Assembly: GCA_020137815.1 (NCBI GenBank)
Contig: CM035351.1
Location: forward strand, 5,011,792-5,075,791
DNA: 64,000 nt
Origin: Hormiphora californensis
Lineage: Eukaryota; Ctenophora; Tentaculata; Cydippida; Pleurobrachiidae
Reading direction: 5' to 3'
Shown: positions 1 through 11,164 of the stretch, in pieces
Layout of the letters: each line of letters opens with the position of its first letter
Numbering within the stretch: position 1 is the stretch's first letter
Notes under the pieces: generated by a model
Seen by the model: the letters and a program-made list of their open reading frames with translations, nothing else
Told to the model about the DNA's origin: nothing
Databases searched by the model: none
Translations under genes and position numbers: made by a program

Positions 1-668
1 CGGAAGTTCAGAACCTCCACCTCATTACACTCTATAGTTAGGGTGGTGGTCGTCTTTCGGAAAGTCCAAATCTTGTTAACTTCCTCGTCTGGTTGTACTG
101 GGAGTTCAGTCTGGCCTTTACAGTTGCCAATTCTGTAAACCATAGGTGAGCTGAACCTCACATAGATCATTCCAACCCCTTGCTCATCTGCAGTGTATAC
201 TGGCATCCAGAGCTGGTGCCCACTCCCGATAGTAGAGTCGGTTTTGATTTGAAGAGGGGTGCTCTCCAGATCAAATGGGATGTATTTGTTACGCACAACT
301 GGACTCCACGCTGAAATAATTGTTTTGGTCACATAGCTCTTGATATTAGATATACAGTCGGACCCCGATTTAGGGACACCCTCGGGGGAAAGGCTCTTGT
401 CCACTAAATCGGGGTGTCCACTAAATCGGGGTCAAATAAGGTTAGTTTCCTATATCGGGGGAAAAAATCCTGTCCCTAAATCGGGGTGCCACTAAATCGG
501 GGGCCCCTAAATCGGGGTCCGACTGTATATATGCTGACGATGTTTTCTGATGTTTTCTGTCCATGAAGCAATGGTACCATGAGAAACACTTTTTGGTGTC
601 ATGGATACGAGAAATATGGACTCACCATCTGTTGTGATGAACAAAACGAGAAAAATAAAAATCCTCAT
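1..668 (-). CDS. Secreted protein with a farnesoic-acid-methyltransferase-like domain, 5' part only
   Basis: Two exons are visible on the minus strand. Exon 1 (668..626) starts with ATG and encodes a hydrophobic signal peptide (MRIFIFLVLFITTD). It ends at a GTGAGT donor in phase 1. Exon 2 (310..1) follows a TTATTTCAG acceptor, keeps the phase and runs off the window edge. It encodes about 100 residues, including WSPVVRNKYIPFDLES and a C-terminal KIWTFRKTTTTLTIECNEVE. The pattern 'W-x-hydrophobic-x-K-T-x-T-x-L-x-I-x-C-N-x-V-E' is what I recall from invertebrate proteins with the Methyltransf_FA/FAMeT domain. That assignment is from memory and moderate. I infer an extracellular, possibly ligand- or matrix-binding protein. 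The intron (625..311) holds a small pogo-type element. Confidence 0.6.
355..525. mobile_element. pogo/Tigger-type MITE, 171 bp
   Basis: Terminal inverted repeats CAGTCGGACCCCGATTTA and its complement face each other at 355 and 525. TA dinucleotides flank both ends (353-354, 526-527), as expected for the Tc1-mariner/pogo superfamily. The interior repeats the words CTAAATCGGGG and TCGGGGGAAA several times. There is no coding capacity. It lies in the intron of the secreted-protein gene. A 58-bp relative is at 35236-35293 and a degraded piece near 61195-61245. Confidence 0.75.
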
Positions 669-1111
669 CTTGACGACACAGCAGTCACTTGATAGTTGGG
701 CTGGGTCGGTAGTTGAAGAGTGCCTACTTGTCACTTGATGGGTTTTATATGATGTATTGATGGCTATTGTGTTTGAAGTTTGAACTAAGCGACAGAAAAC
801 ACAAACGATCAGAGAAATCCTTTTGTAAAGACTAGATGATGTTCCCTTCAATGGGTGATGGCATTTCACGTGTTACAGACGCTGAGCTATTCTTGGGCAG
901 ACACTAGTTCAAACGAAAAAAAAACAATGAAAACGGGTGTGGTGAGAGCTCTTTTGCTTTAGTAATCTTCCCGCTAGCTCTATTGATTATCTGTCTGTGC
1001 ACTCTAGCTCTCTCTTTAGGTGGGCGGGGAATAGGAAGGTTTATAATGGCGATGCTCTCTTTTCGCATCTCTTATCTCTGAGACATTTATTTGCAATTAG
1101 GATACCATTAT

Positions 1112-1290
1112 GATAACCTGCTTCTAAACCTTCCCGTCTTCTCCCACGTTACCCTGCTTCTAAACCCCCCCGTCTTCTCCCAGATATCCTGCTTCTAACC
1201 CCCCTTCTCCTCCCAAAAACCCTGCTTCCAAACCCCCCCTTCTACTCCCAGGTTACCATGCTTCTAAACCCCCTCCCTTCTCCTAGATAT
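1112..1290 (+). repeat. Degenerate pyrimidine-rich tandem repeat ahead of a splice acceptor
   Basis: About five imperfect units of 30-38 bp share the words CCTGCTTCTAAACCCCC and CTTCTCCCAG or CTTCTCCTAG. The last unit ends in CCTTCTCCTAG at 1286, 18 nt before the ATG at 1305, and looks like a functional 3' splice site. The remainder of the gap from 669 to 1304 shows no recognisable gene. Confidence 0.6.
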
Positions 1291-1304
1291 CCTGCACCTC
1301 GATC

Positions 1305-4133
1305 ATGTACGCGACAGAAAGAAAACAGACGAAGATAGAGTTTCCGGAGGCCAAGATCTTGGAGGAAACGCTCAATTGTACCCTCTACCAAACCAGTGAA
1401 ACACCAGACAGTTCAGTTGAGGGGGGCAGTGCGTACCCCAAACATTATGAGGACAATGCCCCCATGTAGTAGAAAACATGTTCGAGAAATAGGACAGAGA
1501 TAGTTGTCTGGTGGTACTATCAACTCTGTATCATATAACGCTAAAGAGATAGAGAACAGACTGTACATAAAGAACAGTAAATTACACATCAATTTTCTCT
1601 TCAAAACCTCATTTGAAATGCTGTTAAATTTCCATCCTTTAAATTATGCGGTATGCCCCCGGATGTTACCCACATTTTATTTTCTTTAAGATAACTTTCT
1701 GAGTAAGTTACTATATTATTGTTATTTTTGTTTTATGTTTTAATTTACAGGGTGTGATATCACTCTGTGCGTATAATAATGATTCCTAATACAGGGTGTC
1801 CCATATATTCTGTGGGTCGGTTGGCGAGCTGTCACGCAAAAACGGTGATAGTTGTGTGAAAACAAACTACGGGAGTGTGCTGGATTAATTCCTTCCTAAC
1901 TGATGGCTTTGTTTTTAAATTAAATTTCAAAAGTTCATTTTTCATGAATGAACATTCCTGTCATTCATTCGTGAATTCTGAAATATTGTTTACCTTGAGT
2001 AAAAAACTTTTCTTTGGCTCGAAATTATCTTTCCAATGAGCACCATAAAAATCAAATTGAAGCACCGGATCGCATGGCAGGTGAGAAAATGCAAATGCAT
2101 GATTTTGGCCATTCCTGCGACTTTCAATCAGCTGTATCACCCCTACTTTCAGTTCAATCCTTTTAAAAGTTTGGGTGAACATTGGTGAAGATAAGATCTT
2201 TGCTCACAAGAAAAATCAAGGTCAAAACTCAAAGTTCATTTTTCATTTTTGGTAGTTCATTCCACTCATTCAGGAACAAACATCCCTAAAGTGACGAAAA
2301 GGTTTGGGTTTTGTTTGGCCCATGTCCTGAAACGACAGAGAGGTGTAAAAACGTGTTTCCGGGCTAGTTAGTGGGTGTCCATGTGATCATTATGATATCT
2401 GACACCTGTGCTGAGCCATAATTAAGAGATTTTCTCAAATTCAAACATGGGATACGAGTATTCTGCGATTGGTATCGTGCACCAATAACAAGAGATCCCA
2501 TAGCACCTCAAAAATTATGATTAGCTAAATGAAATGAGTTGATTCACGCTTGAAAATGTTCGTTTAGTCCGAATTTACATTGGTTTTAATCTTTTCAATC
2601 GTAAATCAACTCATTTTTAGCTAATCATAATTTTTGAGGTGCTATGGGATCTCTTGTTATTGGTGCACGATACCAATCGCAGAATACTCGTATCCCATGT
2701 TTGAATTTGAGAAAATCTCTTAATTATGGCTCAGCAAAGGTGTCAGATATCATAATGATCACATGGACACCCACTAACTAGCCCGGAAACACGTTTTTAC
2801 ACCTCTCTGTCGTTTCAGGACATGGGCCAAACAAAACCCAAACCTTTTCGTCACTTTAGGGATGTTTGTTCCTGAATGAGTGGAATGAACTACCAAAAAT
2901 GAAAAATGAACTTTGAGTTTTGACCTTGATTTTTCTTGTGAGCAAAGATCTTATCTTCACCAATGTTCACCCAAACTTTTAAAAGGATTGAACTGAAAGT
3001 AGCGGTGATACAGCTGATTGAAAGTCGCAAGAATGGCCAAAATCATGCATTTGCATTTTCTCACCTGCCATGCGATCCGGTGCTTCAATTTGATTTTTAT
3101 GGTGCTCATTGGAAAGATAATTTCGAGCCAAAGAAAAGTTTTTTACTCAAGGTAAACAATATTTCAGAATTCACGAATGAATGACAGGAATGTTCATTCA
3201 TGAAAAATGAACTTTTGAAATTTAATTTAAAAACAAAGCCATCAGTTAGGAAGGAATTAATCCAGCACACTCCCGTAGTTTGTTTTCACACAACTATCAC
3301 CGTTTTTGCGTGACAGCTCGCCAACCGACCCACAGAATATATGGGACACCCTGTATTAACCCACTTTTGTTCCAAAATTCCTTGTTTTATTTCACAGCCT
3401 GATAGCTTCTGCTCATCTATAGTGAGAAGATGTCCCGGGGCTCCAGTCGTGGTATGGATGGTATACAGTTGTCAGCACTGGATAACACAGAGGAAGAGGT
3501 GTTCCTTTCTAAGGATGAATATAATCGCGTCATGGTTAGTAGTGATTTCTCTACAGTATCTAGATGATTTCGATTGGTTTCCCGTCAGGGATTCCATGAA
3601 ACATGTGTTGCGTCCTAAATACAGCTGTATTATTTCGTTGTATTTAGAATTTAGATCATATCTCTCTATTATTATGTCCATCACACGTTTCCTCTCTCCC
3701 TCCATTTCTCTATTAATTTGACCCTATCTTTCCCTCCAGCGGCTGCATGCGGTGTGTCCTATCCCGGCAGTTAAACTGGGTCTGGTGAAGTTAGTTTGTA
3801 CAGAGGACTTGGAGGTAAAGGAAGAAATGGAGGAAGTACCTGACAAGAAATACCTTTCCCCAAGAAAGAACAAGAGGGACAGCATTACGAATAGTAAGTG
3901 CTGTATGGGGGCTGTAGGAGAATGCAATTTATTTAATTTCTACATGCTCTAGCTCTTTTTTATTTAATCTCTCACTTTCTCATTCCTTGCTAGGCGGTTC
4001 ATCGACACCCCTGCCTCTGTGGGATAGCGGCAACATCGTGGAATTAACCCCTGAAATTAGTAAGATCAGCGTCTCCGTATCCGAGCTCAAGGACCGAATC
4101 AAGAATATCAGTGCCATAAGAAAGTCACAGTAA
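1305..4133 (+). CDS. Unrecognised small protein (132 aa core, up to about 175 aa), 3-4 exons
   Basis: The well-supported part is 3430..3534, 3740..3893 and 3994..4133. GT donors, AG acceptors and phases all match, giving 132 residues from [11 protein letters not shown] to IRKSQ and a TAA stop. The protein is charged and low in hydrophobics. It has an acidic middle ([19 protein letters not shown], with an SPRK phosphosite-like motif) and a C-terminal heptad-like stretch ([18 protein letters not shown]). An upstream exon 1305..1415 (37 codons, [13 protein letters not shown]) joins in phase 0 to an alternative start of exon 2 at 3406. This is less certain, although it has its own acceptor-like sequence before the ATG. 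I recognise no family. A 1.57-kb foldback element separates the first exon from the rest. Confidence 0.5.
1787..3358. mobile_element. Foldback element of about 1.57 kb with ACAGGGTGTCCCA ends
   Basis: The left arm (1787-2560) is almost perfectly repeated as its reverse complement in the right arm (2600-3358). The ends read TAATACAGGGTGTCCCATAT and its complement. The centre is near 2572. Each arm carries the same 73-codon open frame beginning [13 protein letters not shown] (minus 2182..1961, plus 2963..3184), differing by a few bases such as GVI/AVI. Arm identity is very high, so the element is young or gene-converted. A single matching end occurs near 34672. The family is unknown to me. Confidence 0.8.
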
Positions 4134-4384
4134 CAATCAGACCGGACGGATGCAAGGGTTTTTGTTGTTGAACAGATCAGATCATAGTCAAATACATATC
4201 AGAAAGAGAGTTTATTATTTGTAGTCACAGATTTTTATAAGCAGAGTGTACAGCACAGTGAAATTGTATATAAGGTGTGTTATTTAATCTCGGTTGATCC
4301 GTTTTTGTCGCTAATATTGCACTGTTTACATTTAAGTGTAGCACCATCCTTTCCAAATTCCATCCTTGAGCTGAGTGATGATCC

Positions 4385-4520
4385 CCTCCGGGGGGGTTCC
4401 AACCTATTTGTTGTACGTTTGTACGGAAAAAAACAAGCTCTTCCTCAAACAAAAAAATACAAAAAAATACAAAAAAATACAAAAAAATACAAAAAAGTAC
4501 AAAAAAATACAAAAAAATAA
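4385..4520 (+). repeat. CAAAAAAATA array in an interspersed repeat
   Basis: GGGGGGTTCCAACCTATT is followed by GTACGTTTGTACGG and then about eight copies of a 10-bp unit AAAAAAATAC. An inverted relative lies at 8820-8945. No coding evidence was seen from 4134 to 4960 apart from chance open frames. Confidence 0.6.
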
Positions 4521-4961
4521 AACGGGGTATAAATGATTAAACAACGCTTTTCTGATCGTTGAAATTTTAGTTTATGATCATAATTGTGTCATAAATTCCT
4601 ATTAAACTGTGGTTTGATACAAAATTAGCAACTTTTTCTTATAATTAGAAGATAAAAACATGTCTTAATCATGTTTTAATTGTTCTTTATCAAAACACAA
4701 GGAAACATTATATTCAAAATTTTCGAAATCTGAACCAATGATGTTTACTTTTTCGAATTTCGAATGAAAGATAATAAATACACGACAAACGTTCCCAGGT
4801 GGTACATTAGCATAAAAGGAACTCGTCGATGAACTTTTACTAGGCACAGATCTCCATAATTTGTTGTACAACTTTTTTGTTCTGTTTGTACGAAAAATCG
4901 GAATTTCTAAGAGAGAAAATCTTTCCATATCGAAATTTCTATCCAAGAATTTCTAAGCGTG

Positions 4962-5455
4962 AAAATTCCCCGAATCGCAATTTGTTAACGAGAAAATTTT
5001 CTCGAATCGTATTTTCTAAGCGAGAAATTTCCCCGAATCGCAATTTGTTACCGAGAAAATTTTCTCGAATCAAATTTTCTAAGCAAGAAATTTCTATGAA
5101 TCGCAATTTCTTTCCGAGAAAATTTTCTCGAATCGTATTTTCTAAGTGAGAAATTTCCCCGAATCGCAATTTCTTACCGAGAAAATTTTCTCGAATCGTA
5201 TTTTCTAAGCGAGAAATTTCTCTGAATCGCAATTTCTTACCGAGAAAATTTTCTCGAATCGTGTTTTCTAAGCGAGAAATTTCCCCGAATCGCAATTTCT
5301 TACCGAGAAAATTTTCTCGAATCGTATTTTCTAAGCGAGAAGTTTCCCCGAATCGCAATTTCTTACCGAGAAAATTTTCTCGACTCGTATTTTTAAGCGA
5401 GAAATTTCGCCGAATCGCAATGTCTTACCGAGAAAATAATCCCGAATCGTAATCT
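4962..5455 (+). repeat. 63-bp minisatellite, about eight copies
   Basis: Units of 63 bp contain the perfect 16-bp palindrome CGAGAAAATTTTCTCG. Around it sit GAATCGCAATTTCTTAC and TTTTCTAAGCGAGAAATTTC. Because 63 is divisible by three, all units stay in frame on both strands and give long but artefactual open frames (RFGEISRLENTIREN repeated). No start context or neighbouring exon supports translation. Confidence 0.8.
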
Positions 5456-5567
5456 GAATCAATGATTTTGCTTTTTCGAATTTCAAAAACGTGTAATTTT
5501 ACATACTTTTTCAGTACTTTTAGCGGGAAAATGGATGACAATGGAAATAAAAACGTTCATATATATA

Positions 5568-8500
5568 ACTAGAAAGCCCGTTGAAGTCCTGCAATAGACC
5601 CCCCACCCCCCCACCCCCCCAACCCGTCTCTATGTCTCCCCCCTCTTACTCTTCATCTCTCCATGTCGGGGTAAAGAATACGGAGGTTGGTAGTGGTAGA
5701 GCGCTGGTGATAAACATCAAGGGAAATTCCGCTGAATAACATGTAGAATCAGGTGATAAAGATCCGTAGAATTGTAGCTGTGTAGAGAATCAACGGGGTA
5801 TGTAGGTAGAAAGGCTTTGGCAATCATGGCGGCCCCAGTAGTAGATCCCAAAATACCACAGGAACAACACAGGAACACGCAACAAACAAACAATAACATG
5901 CACGTGCAGTATCCCCCTCCCATACCCCTTCCAAGCCACCTCCTTGGCAACCCCCACTATTTGCACGTGGGATACTACATCATCACCACGACGTTCATTT
6001 GCAAATTATAATATAGACTAGAAAGCCCATTGAAGTCCTACAATAGCCCCCCACCCGTCCCCATGTCTCTCTCCCTCTCTTACTCTTCGTCTCTACATGT
6101 CGGGGTAAAGAATACGTAGGTTGGTAGTGGTAGAGCGCTGGTGATAAACATCAAGGGAAATCCCGCTGAATAACATGTAGAATCAGTTGATAAAGATCCG
6201 TAGAATTGTAGCTGTGTAGAGAATCAACGGGTACGTAGGTAGAAAGGCTTTGGCAATCATGGCGACCCCAGCAGTAGATCCCAAAACACCACGAAACACC
6301 ACAGGAACACGCAACAAACAACAAACAACATGCACGTGCAGTATCCCCCCTCCCATACCCTTCCCAAGCCACCTCCTTGGCAACCCCCCATCATTTGCAC
6401 GTGGGATACTCCATACTCCTCCTCACTACGACGTTCATTTGTACTTTATAATAAGGACTAGAAAGCCCATTGTCAAGTCCTACAACAGCCCCCCCACCCG
6501 TCTCTATGTCCCCCCCCTCTTACTCTTCGTCTCTCCATGTCGGGGTAAAGAATACGGAGGTTGGAATAGTGGTAGAGCGCTGGTGATAAACATCAAGGGA
6601 AATCCCGCTGAATAACATGTAGAATTAGGTGATAAAGATCCGTAGAATTGTAGCTGTGTAGAGCTAATTAACGGGGTACGTAGGTAGAAAGGCTTTGGCA
6701 ATCATGGCGGCCCCAGCAGTAGATCCCAAAACACCACGAAACATCACACAGGAACACGCAACAAACAACAAACAACATGCACGTGCAGTATCCCACCTCC
6801 AATACCCCTGCCGAGGCACCTCCCTGGCAACCCCCCACCATTTGCACGTGGGATACTCCATCACTACTCCTCATCACCACGACGTTCATTTGTACTTTAT
6901 AATTAAGACTAGAAAGCCCATTGAAGTCCTACAACAGCCCCTCACCCCCCCCCCCCACCCAACCCGTCTCTATGTCCCCCCCATCTCACTCTTTGTCTCT
7001 CCATGTCGGGGTAAAGAATACGGAGGTTGGTAAAATGGTAGAGCGCTGGTGATAAACATCAAGGGAAATCCCGCTGAATAACATGTCGAATCAGGTGGAT
7101 AAAGATCCGTAGAATTGTAGCTGTGTAGAGAATTAACGGGGTACGTAGGTAGAAAGGCTTTGGCAATCTTGGCTGCCCCAGCAGTAGATCCCAAAACGCC
7201 ACAGGAACGACACAGGAACACGCAACAAACAACCAATAACATGCACGTGCAGTATCCCCCCTCCAATACCCCTTCCAAGCCACCTCCTTGGCAACCCCCC
7301 TCTATTTGCACGTGAGGATAGGACATCATCATACTCCTCATCACGCCACGCATTTGCTTATTATAATAAGGACTAGAAAGCCCATTGTTAAGTCCTACAA
7401 CAGCCCCCCCCCCCACCCGTCTATATGCCCCCACTCTTACTCTTCCTCTCCATGGCGGGGTAAAGAATACGGAGGTTGGTAGAGTGGTAGAGCGCCATGG
7501 TGAGAAATATCAAGGGAAATCTCGCTGAATAACATGTAGAATTAGGTGATAAAGATCCGTAGAATTGTAGCTGTGTAGAGCTAATTAACGGGGTACGTAG
7601 GTAGAAAGGCTTTGGCAATCATGGCGGCCCCAGCAGTAGATCCCAAAACACCACGAAACATCACACAGGAACACGCAACAAACAACAAACAACATGCACG
7701 TGCAGTATCCCACCTCCAATACCCCTGCCGAGGCACCTCCCTGGCAACCCCCCACCATTTGCACGTGGGATACTCCATCACTACTCCTCATCACCACGAC
7801 GTTCATTTGTACTTTATAATTAAGACTAGAAAGCCCATTGAAGTCCTACAACAGCCCCTCACCCCCCCCCCCACCCAACCCGTCTCTATGTCCCCCCCAT
7901 CTCACTCTTTGTCTCTCCATGTCGGGGTAAAGAATACGGAGGTTGGTAAAATGGTAGAGCGCTGGTGATAAACATCAAGGGAAATCCCGCTGAATAACAT
8001 GTCGAATCAGGTGGATAAAGATCCGTAGAATTGTAGCTGTGTAGAGAATTAACGGGGTACGTAGGTAGAAAGGCTTTGGCAATCTTGGCTGCCCCAGCAG
8101 TAGATCCCAAAACGCCACAGGAACGACACAGGAACACGCAACAAACAACCAATAACATGCACGTGCAGTATCCCCCCTCCAATACCCCTTCCAAGCCACC
8201 TCCTTGGCAACCCCCCTCTATTTGCACGTGAGGATAGGACATCATCATACTCCTCATCACGCCACGCATTTGCTTATTATAATAAGGACTAGAAAGCCCA
8301 TTGTTAAGTCCTACAACAGCCCCCCCCCCCCCCCACCCGTCTATATGCCCCCACTCTTACTCTTCCTCTCCATGGCGGGGTAAAGAATACGGAGGTTGGT
8401 AGAGTGGTAGAGCGCCATGGTGAGAAATATCAAGGGAAATCTCGCTGAATAACATGTAGAATTAGGTGATAAAGATCCATAGAATTGTAGCTGTGTAGAG

Positions 8501-8740
8501 AATCAACGGGGTACGTAGGTAGAAAGGCTTTGGCAATCATGGGGGCCCCAGCAGTAGATCACAAAACACCACAGGAACAACACAGGAACACGCAACAAAC
8601 AACCAACAACATGCACGTGCAGTATCCCCCTCCAATACCCCTCCCAGAGCACCTCCTTGGCAACCCCCTCTATTTGCACGTGTGGATACTACATCCTCCT
8701 CCTCACCATCACGCCACGCATTTGCTTATTATAATAAGGA
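5568..8740 (+). repeat. Tandem array of seven units of about 450 bp (917-bp dimer duplicated)
   Basis: Units begin near 5570, 6017, 6460, 6910, 7373, 7827 and 8289, each with TAGAAAGCCC followed by a C-rich tract. Shared blocks include GGGGTAAAGAATACGGAGG, GGTAGAGCGCTGGTGATAAA, ATGGCGGCCCCAGCAGTAGA and TTTGCACGTGGGATA. A segment starting near 6600 recurs 917 bp later almost unchanged, so two-unit blocks have duplicated recently. The open frames inside are repeated in step with the units and are not credible genes. The word AGTGGTAGAGCGC resembles a tRNA D-arm/A box, which may mean a SINE-like origin. Confidence 0.8.
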
Positions 8741-8819
8741 TAGGTGGTACATGAACATAAACGGAACCTAGCTATGTATTATTTATACTTTTATCAGGCA
8801 CCCACATCTTTCATTACTT

Positions 8820-8945
8820 TTTTGCATTTTTTTGTATTTTTTTGTATTGTTTGTATGGAAAAAAAACAGGAATTTTGGATACTTTTATGTATGGTCCGTA
8901 CAAAAAAGTACAAAAAAATACAAAAAAATAGGTTGGAACCCCCCC
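8820..8945 (-). repeat. Inverted relative of the 4385-4520 repeat
   Basis: TTTTTTTGTA words are followed by CAAAAAAATA words and end in AGGTTGGAACCCCCC, the reverse complement of the motif at 4388. Together the two copies flank the 63-bp and 450-bp arrays. Confidence 0.55.
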
Positions 8946-9022
8946 TCCCCTCCCAACACCCTCACCGTGAATCAGTAATAATCCGTAATTATACCCGTCC
9001 GTTTTAGTGTAAAGTTAACAAC

Positions 9023-9685
9023 ATGACGAGTGCTACTGAGCCAGATCAGGAAGCACGAGAAAGTATTGACTTTGCAATGGACATACTCAAATCCTGCTAC
9101 ACAACCACAACACCAGATGATAGCACAGAGAACCCCGTTCTGGACAATAGTAACTTTGTGGAAGTCGCAAACCCCTACCAGACAACAGAGACGCTCTCTT
9201 CAAAAATCGATCCTGGAGTTGATTTGGAAACTTTTGAGTACACCGTAAAGACAGACAAACTGGGCAAAGTGACGGTCAGCGAGCCAGAGAAATCGGAAAC
9301 TCAGAAAAAACGAGAACGCAAGATCGAACGTTCCAAGACGTTGGGTAAACAGTGGTTTGATTTCAAACCATCCGAGATGACAGAGGAGCTGAAGCGGGAT
9401 CTGAAGATAATCCGGAGCAGGAATTTAATTGGAACGGGACAATTCTCGAATGTATCAGATTATAAAAAGAAGCTGCCCAGTGCTGTTCAGATTGGTACTG
9501 TGGTGGAGGACAAGAGCGAGTACTACTCGGGTCGAATACCAAAGAAGTTGAGACAAAAGACCCTGGTTGATGAACTGGCGGAAGATTTTGAGTTCCGGAA
9601 AAAGTTAAAAAAGAAGTACACTGCCATCCAGGAAAGCAGACCGAGAAGGTTGAAAAACAAGGACAGAAAAAAGAAGAGGAAGTGA
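9023..9685 (+). CDS. DNTTIP2: rRNA-processing factor Fcf2 / DNTTIP2-like
   Basis: Intronless, 220 residues. The C-terminal half (about 105-200) is a clear Fcf2 domain: TLGKQWFDFKPSEMTEELKR, LKIIRSRNLIG, then VQIGTVVEDKSEYYSGRIPK and TLVDELAEDFEFRKKLKKKY. It ends in a lysine/arginine-rich tail typical of nucleolar proteins. The family (yeast Fcf2, human DNTTIP2/TdIF2) acts in early pre-18S rRNA cleavage within the small-subunit processome. The N-terminal half is acidic and poorly conserved. The start is the first ATG after the acceptor-like GTTTTAG at 9007. This is the first gene of the same-strand run. The next start is 264 bp downstream. Confidence 0.9.
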   Translation: MTSATEPDQEARESIDFAMDILKSCYTTTTPDDSTENPVLDNSNFVEVANPYQTTETLSSKIDPGVDLETFEYTVKTDKLGKVTVSEPEKSETQKKRERKIERSKTLGKQWFDFKPSEMTEELKRDLKIIRSRNLIGTGQFSNVSDYKKKLPSAVQIGTVVEDKSEYYSGRIPKKLRQKTLVDELAEDFEFRKKLKKKYTAIQESRPRRLKNKDRKKKRK

Positions 9686-9949
9686 GGTGTTTTATGACAT
9701 AGGGTGGTGTAATTTATTATCTGTGTTTTACTGGCAGTGTTTTATCGTTTTACTCACAACAAAAAAATTTGTGTTTCTTTAAACTTGGTACCATTTTGCC
9801 TGCACAGTGATGCAAAACCAAACCCTAACCTACCAACGAAACTACCCTATACCCATTTCCCCACGTCCTACCCCCCCCCCCCCCCGCTAAACCCTCTTCC
9901 CTATACCTAGATTTAAGTATCTCCCTCGTTCAACCCTCTTCCCCGACAG

Positions 9950-11095
9950 ATGGACGAGGAAGTAGAGGACGGATACAGGTGGGAGGGAAACTACGAGAAG
10001 ACATGGGAGGCACTAACAGAAACCGAATCCGGTTTAGTGGACTCCACCGCTGCTTCCGCTAAACGGGAGAAACGCCGACTAATCCAGCAGAGACTATCCA
10101 ATGTAAAGCTTGGTGTCATGAGGCATTTGTTTGTGGTGTTGGACCAGAGCCAAAATATGGAGGATACAGACTTGAAACCGTGTCGGTTTATCTGCCTTAA
10201 GCGGCTCACTGAAGGGTTTATCATGGAGTTTTACGATCAGAATCCTATATCTCAGATTGGCCTGATTATGGGTCGAAGTGGGAAGGGTTACAAGGTTTCT
10301 GAACTGAGCAGTAACATTAACAAACATGCCTCAATAGTCCAACAACAGAGTGGGTGTGAGGGTCAGTTCTCCCTGTTCAATACTCTCCAGTTAGCTCACA
10401 AGACCCTCACGGGCATGCCATCTTATGCCAGCAGGGAGGTGCTCCTAATCGCGGGGAGTCTCACCAGTGTTGATCCCAGACCCATCCAGGAGATTATCAC
10501 GAGCATGGTCGAGGGTAATATCAGGGTATCAGTGATAGGTCTCAGTGCATCCGTTCAGATATTTAATAGAGTTGCAGCGGCTACCGGCGGATCATATCAC
10601 GTTATGTTGGACGAACAACACCTCCAGGAACTGCTCCGGTTCCACTGTACACCTCCTACTGCTACCCCCACAATGGAGCCCACCCTCGTCAAGATGGGGT
10701 TCCCTCCTCACACCTCGACAGGAGCCCTGGCTGTCTGCCAATGTCACGTGGACGAGAGGGAGAAATGTGAACTATCCACCACGGGCTTCACGTGCCCCAC
10801 GTGTAAAAGTAGGTACTGTGAAGTACCGGTGGAGTGTAGGTTGTGCTCCCTAACCTTGGTATGTGCACCTCACCTTGCCCGATCCTACCACCACCTCTTC
10901 CCGCTGCATCTGTTCAAGGAGGTGGAGATGGGGATGGGTGATGGAAGGTGTGCAGGGTGTGAGGGGGAGTTGTCCGCAGGAGATGGAGGTGGTGTTTCCT
11001 ATCAGTGTGGGGAGTGTTTGAAACTATTTTGTTACACGTGTGACTTGTTTATACATGACATGTTACACCACTGCCCCGGGTGTGAGGGGTCGTGA
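9950..11095 (+). CDS. GTF2H2: TFIIH core subunit p44 (GTF2H2/Ssl1)
   Basis: Intronless, 381 residues, full family length. The N-terminus YRWEGNYEKTWEAL is the p44 signature. A von Willebrand A-like domain follows (about 60-235: RHLFVVLDQSQNMEDTDLKP, then YASREVLLIAGSLTSVDP). C-terminal zinc-binding modules include CPTCKSRYCEVPVECRLC, the HHLFPLHLFKE linker and CAGCEGEL / YQCGECLKLFCYTCD / HHCPGC. As a known family it activates XPD helicase in TFIIH, for transcription initiation and nucleotide-excision repair. The ATG immediately follows CTTCCCCGACAG, so the start abuts a 3' splice site. It lies 264 bp from the FCF2 stop, same strand. Confidence 0.95.
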   Translation: MDEEVEDGYRWEGNYEKTWEALTETESGLVDSTAASAKREKRRLIQQRLSNVKLGVMRHLFVVLDQSQNMEDTDLKPCRFICLKRLTEGFIMEFYDQNPISQIGLIMGRSGKGYKVSELSSNINKHASIVQQQSGCEGQFSLFNTLQLAHKTLTGMPSYASREVLLIAGSLTSVDPRPIQEIITSMVEGNIRVSVIGLSASVQIFNRVAAATGGSYHVMLDEQHLQELLRFHCTPPTATPTMEPTLVKMGFPPHTSTGALAVCQCHVDEREKCELSTTGFTCPTCKSRYCEVPVECRLCSLTLVCAPHLARSYHHLFPLHLFKEVEMGMGDGRCAGCEGELSAGDGGGVSYQCGECLKLFCYTCDLFIHDMLHHCPGCEGS

Positions 11096-11164
11096 GAGGG
11101 TGAGTTTTTATTGTTGAAAATATTATGTTTCTTACAAAATGACAAGTTTTTAATGTAAAGAGTT

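Noticed and set aside
4939-5358. 139-codon repetitive open frame on the minus strand
   Set aside because: The 63-bp repeat keeps all frames in phase. No start context, splice sites or homology.
5717-8754. Many open frames of 60-150 codons
   Set aside because: They recur with the 450-bp units on both strands and change frame between units.
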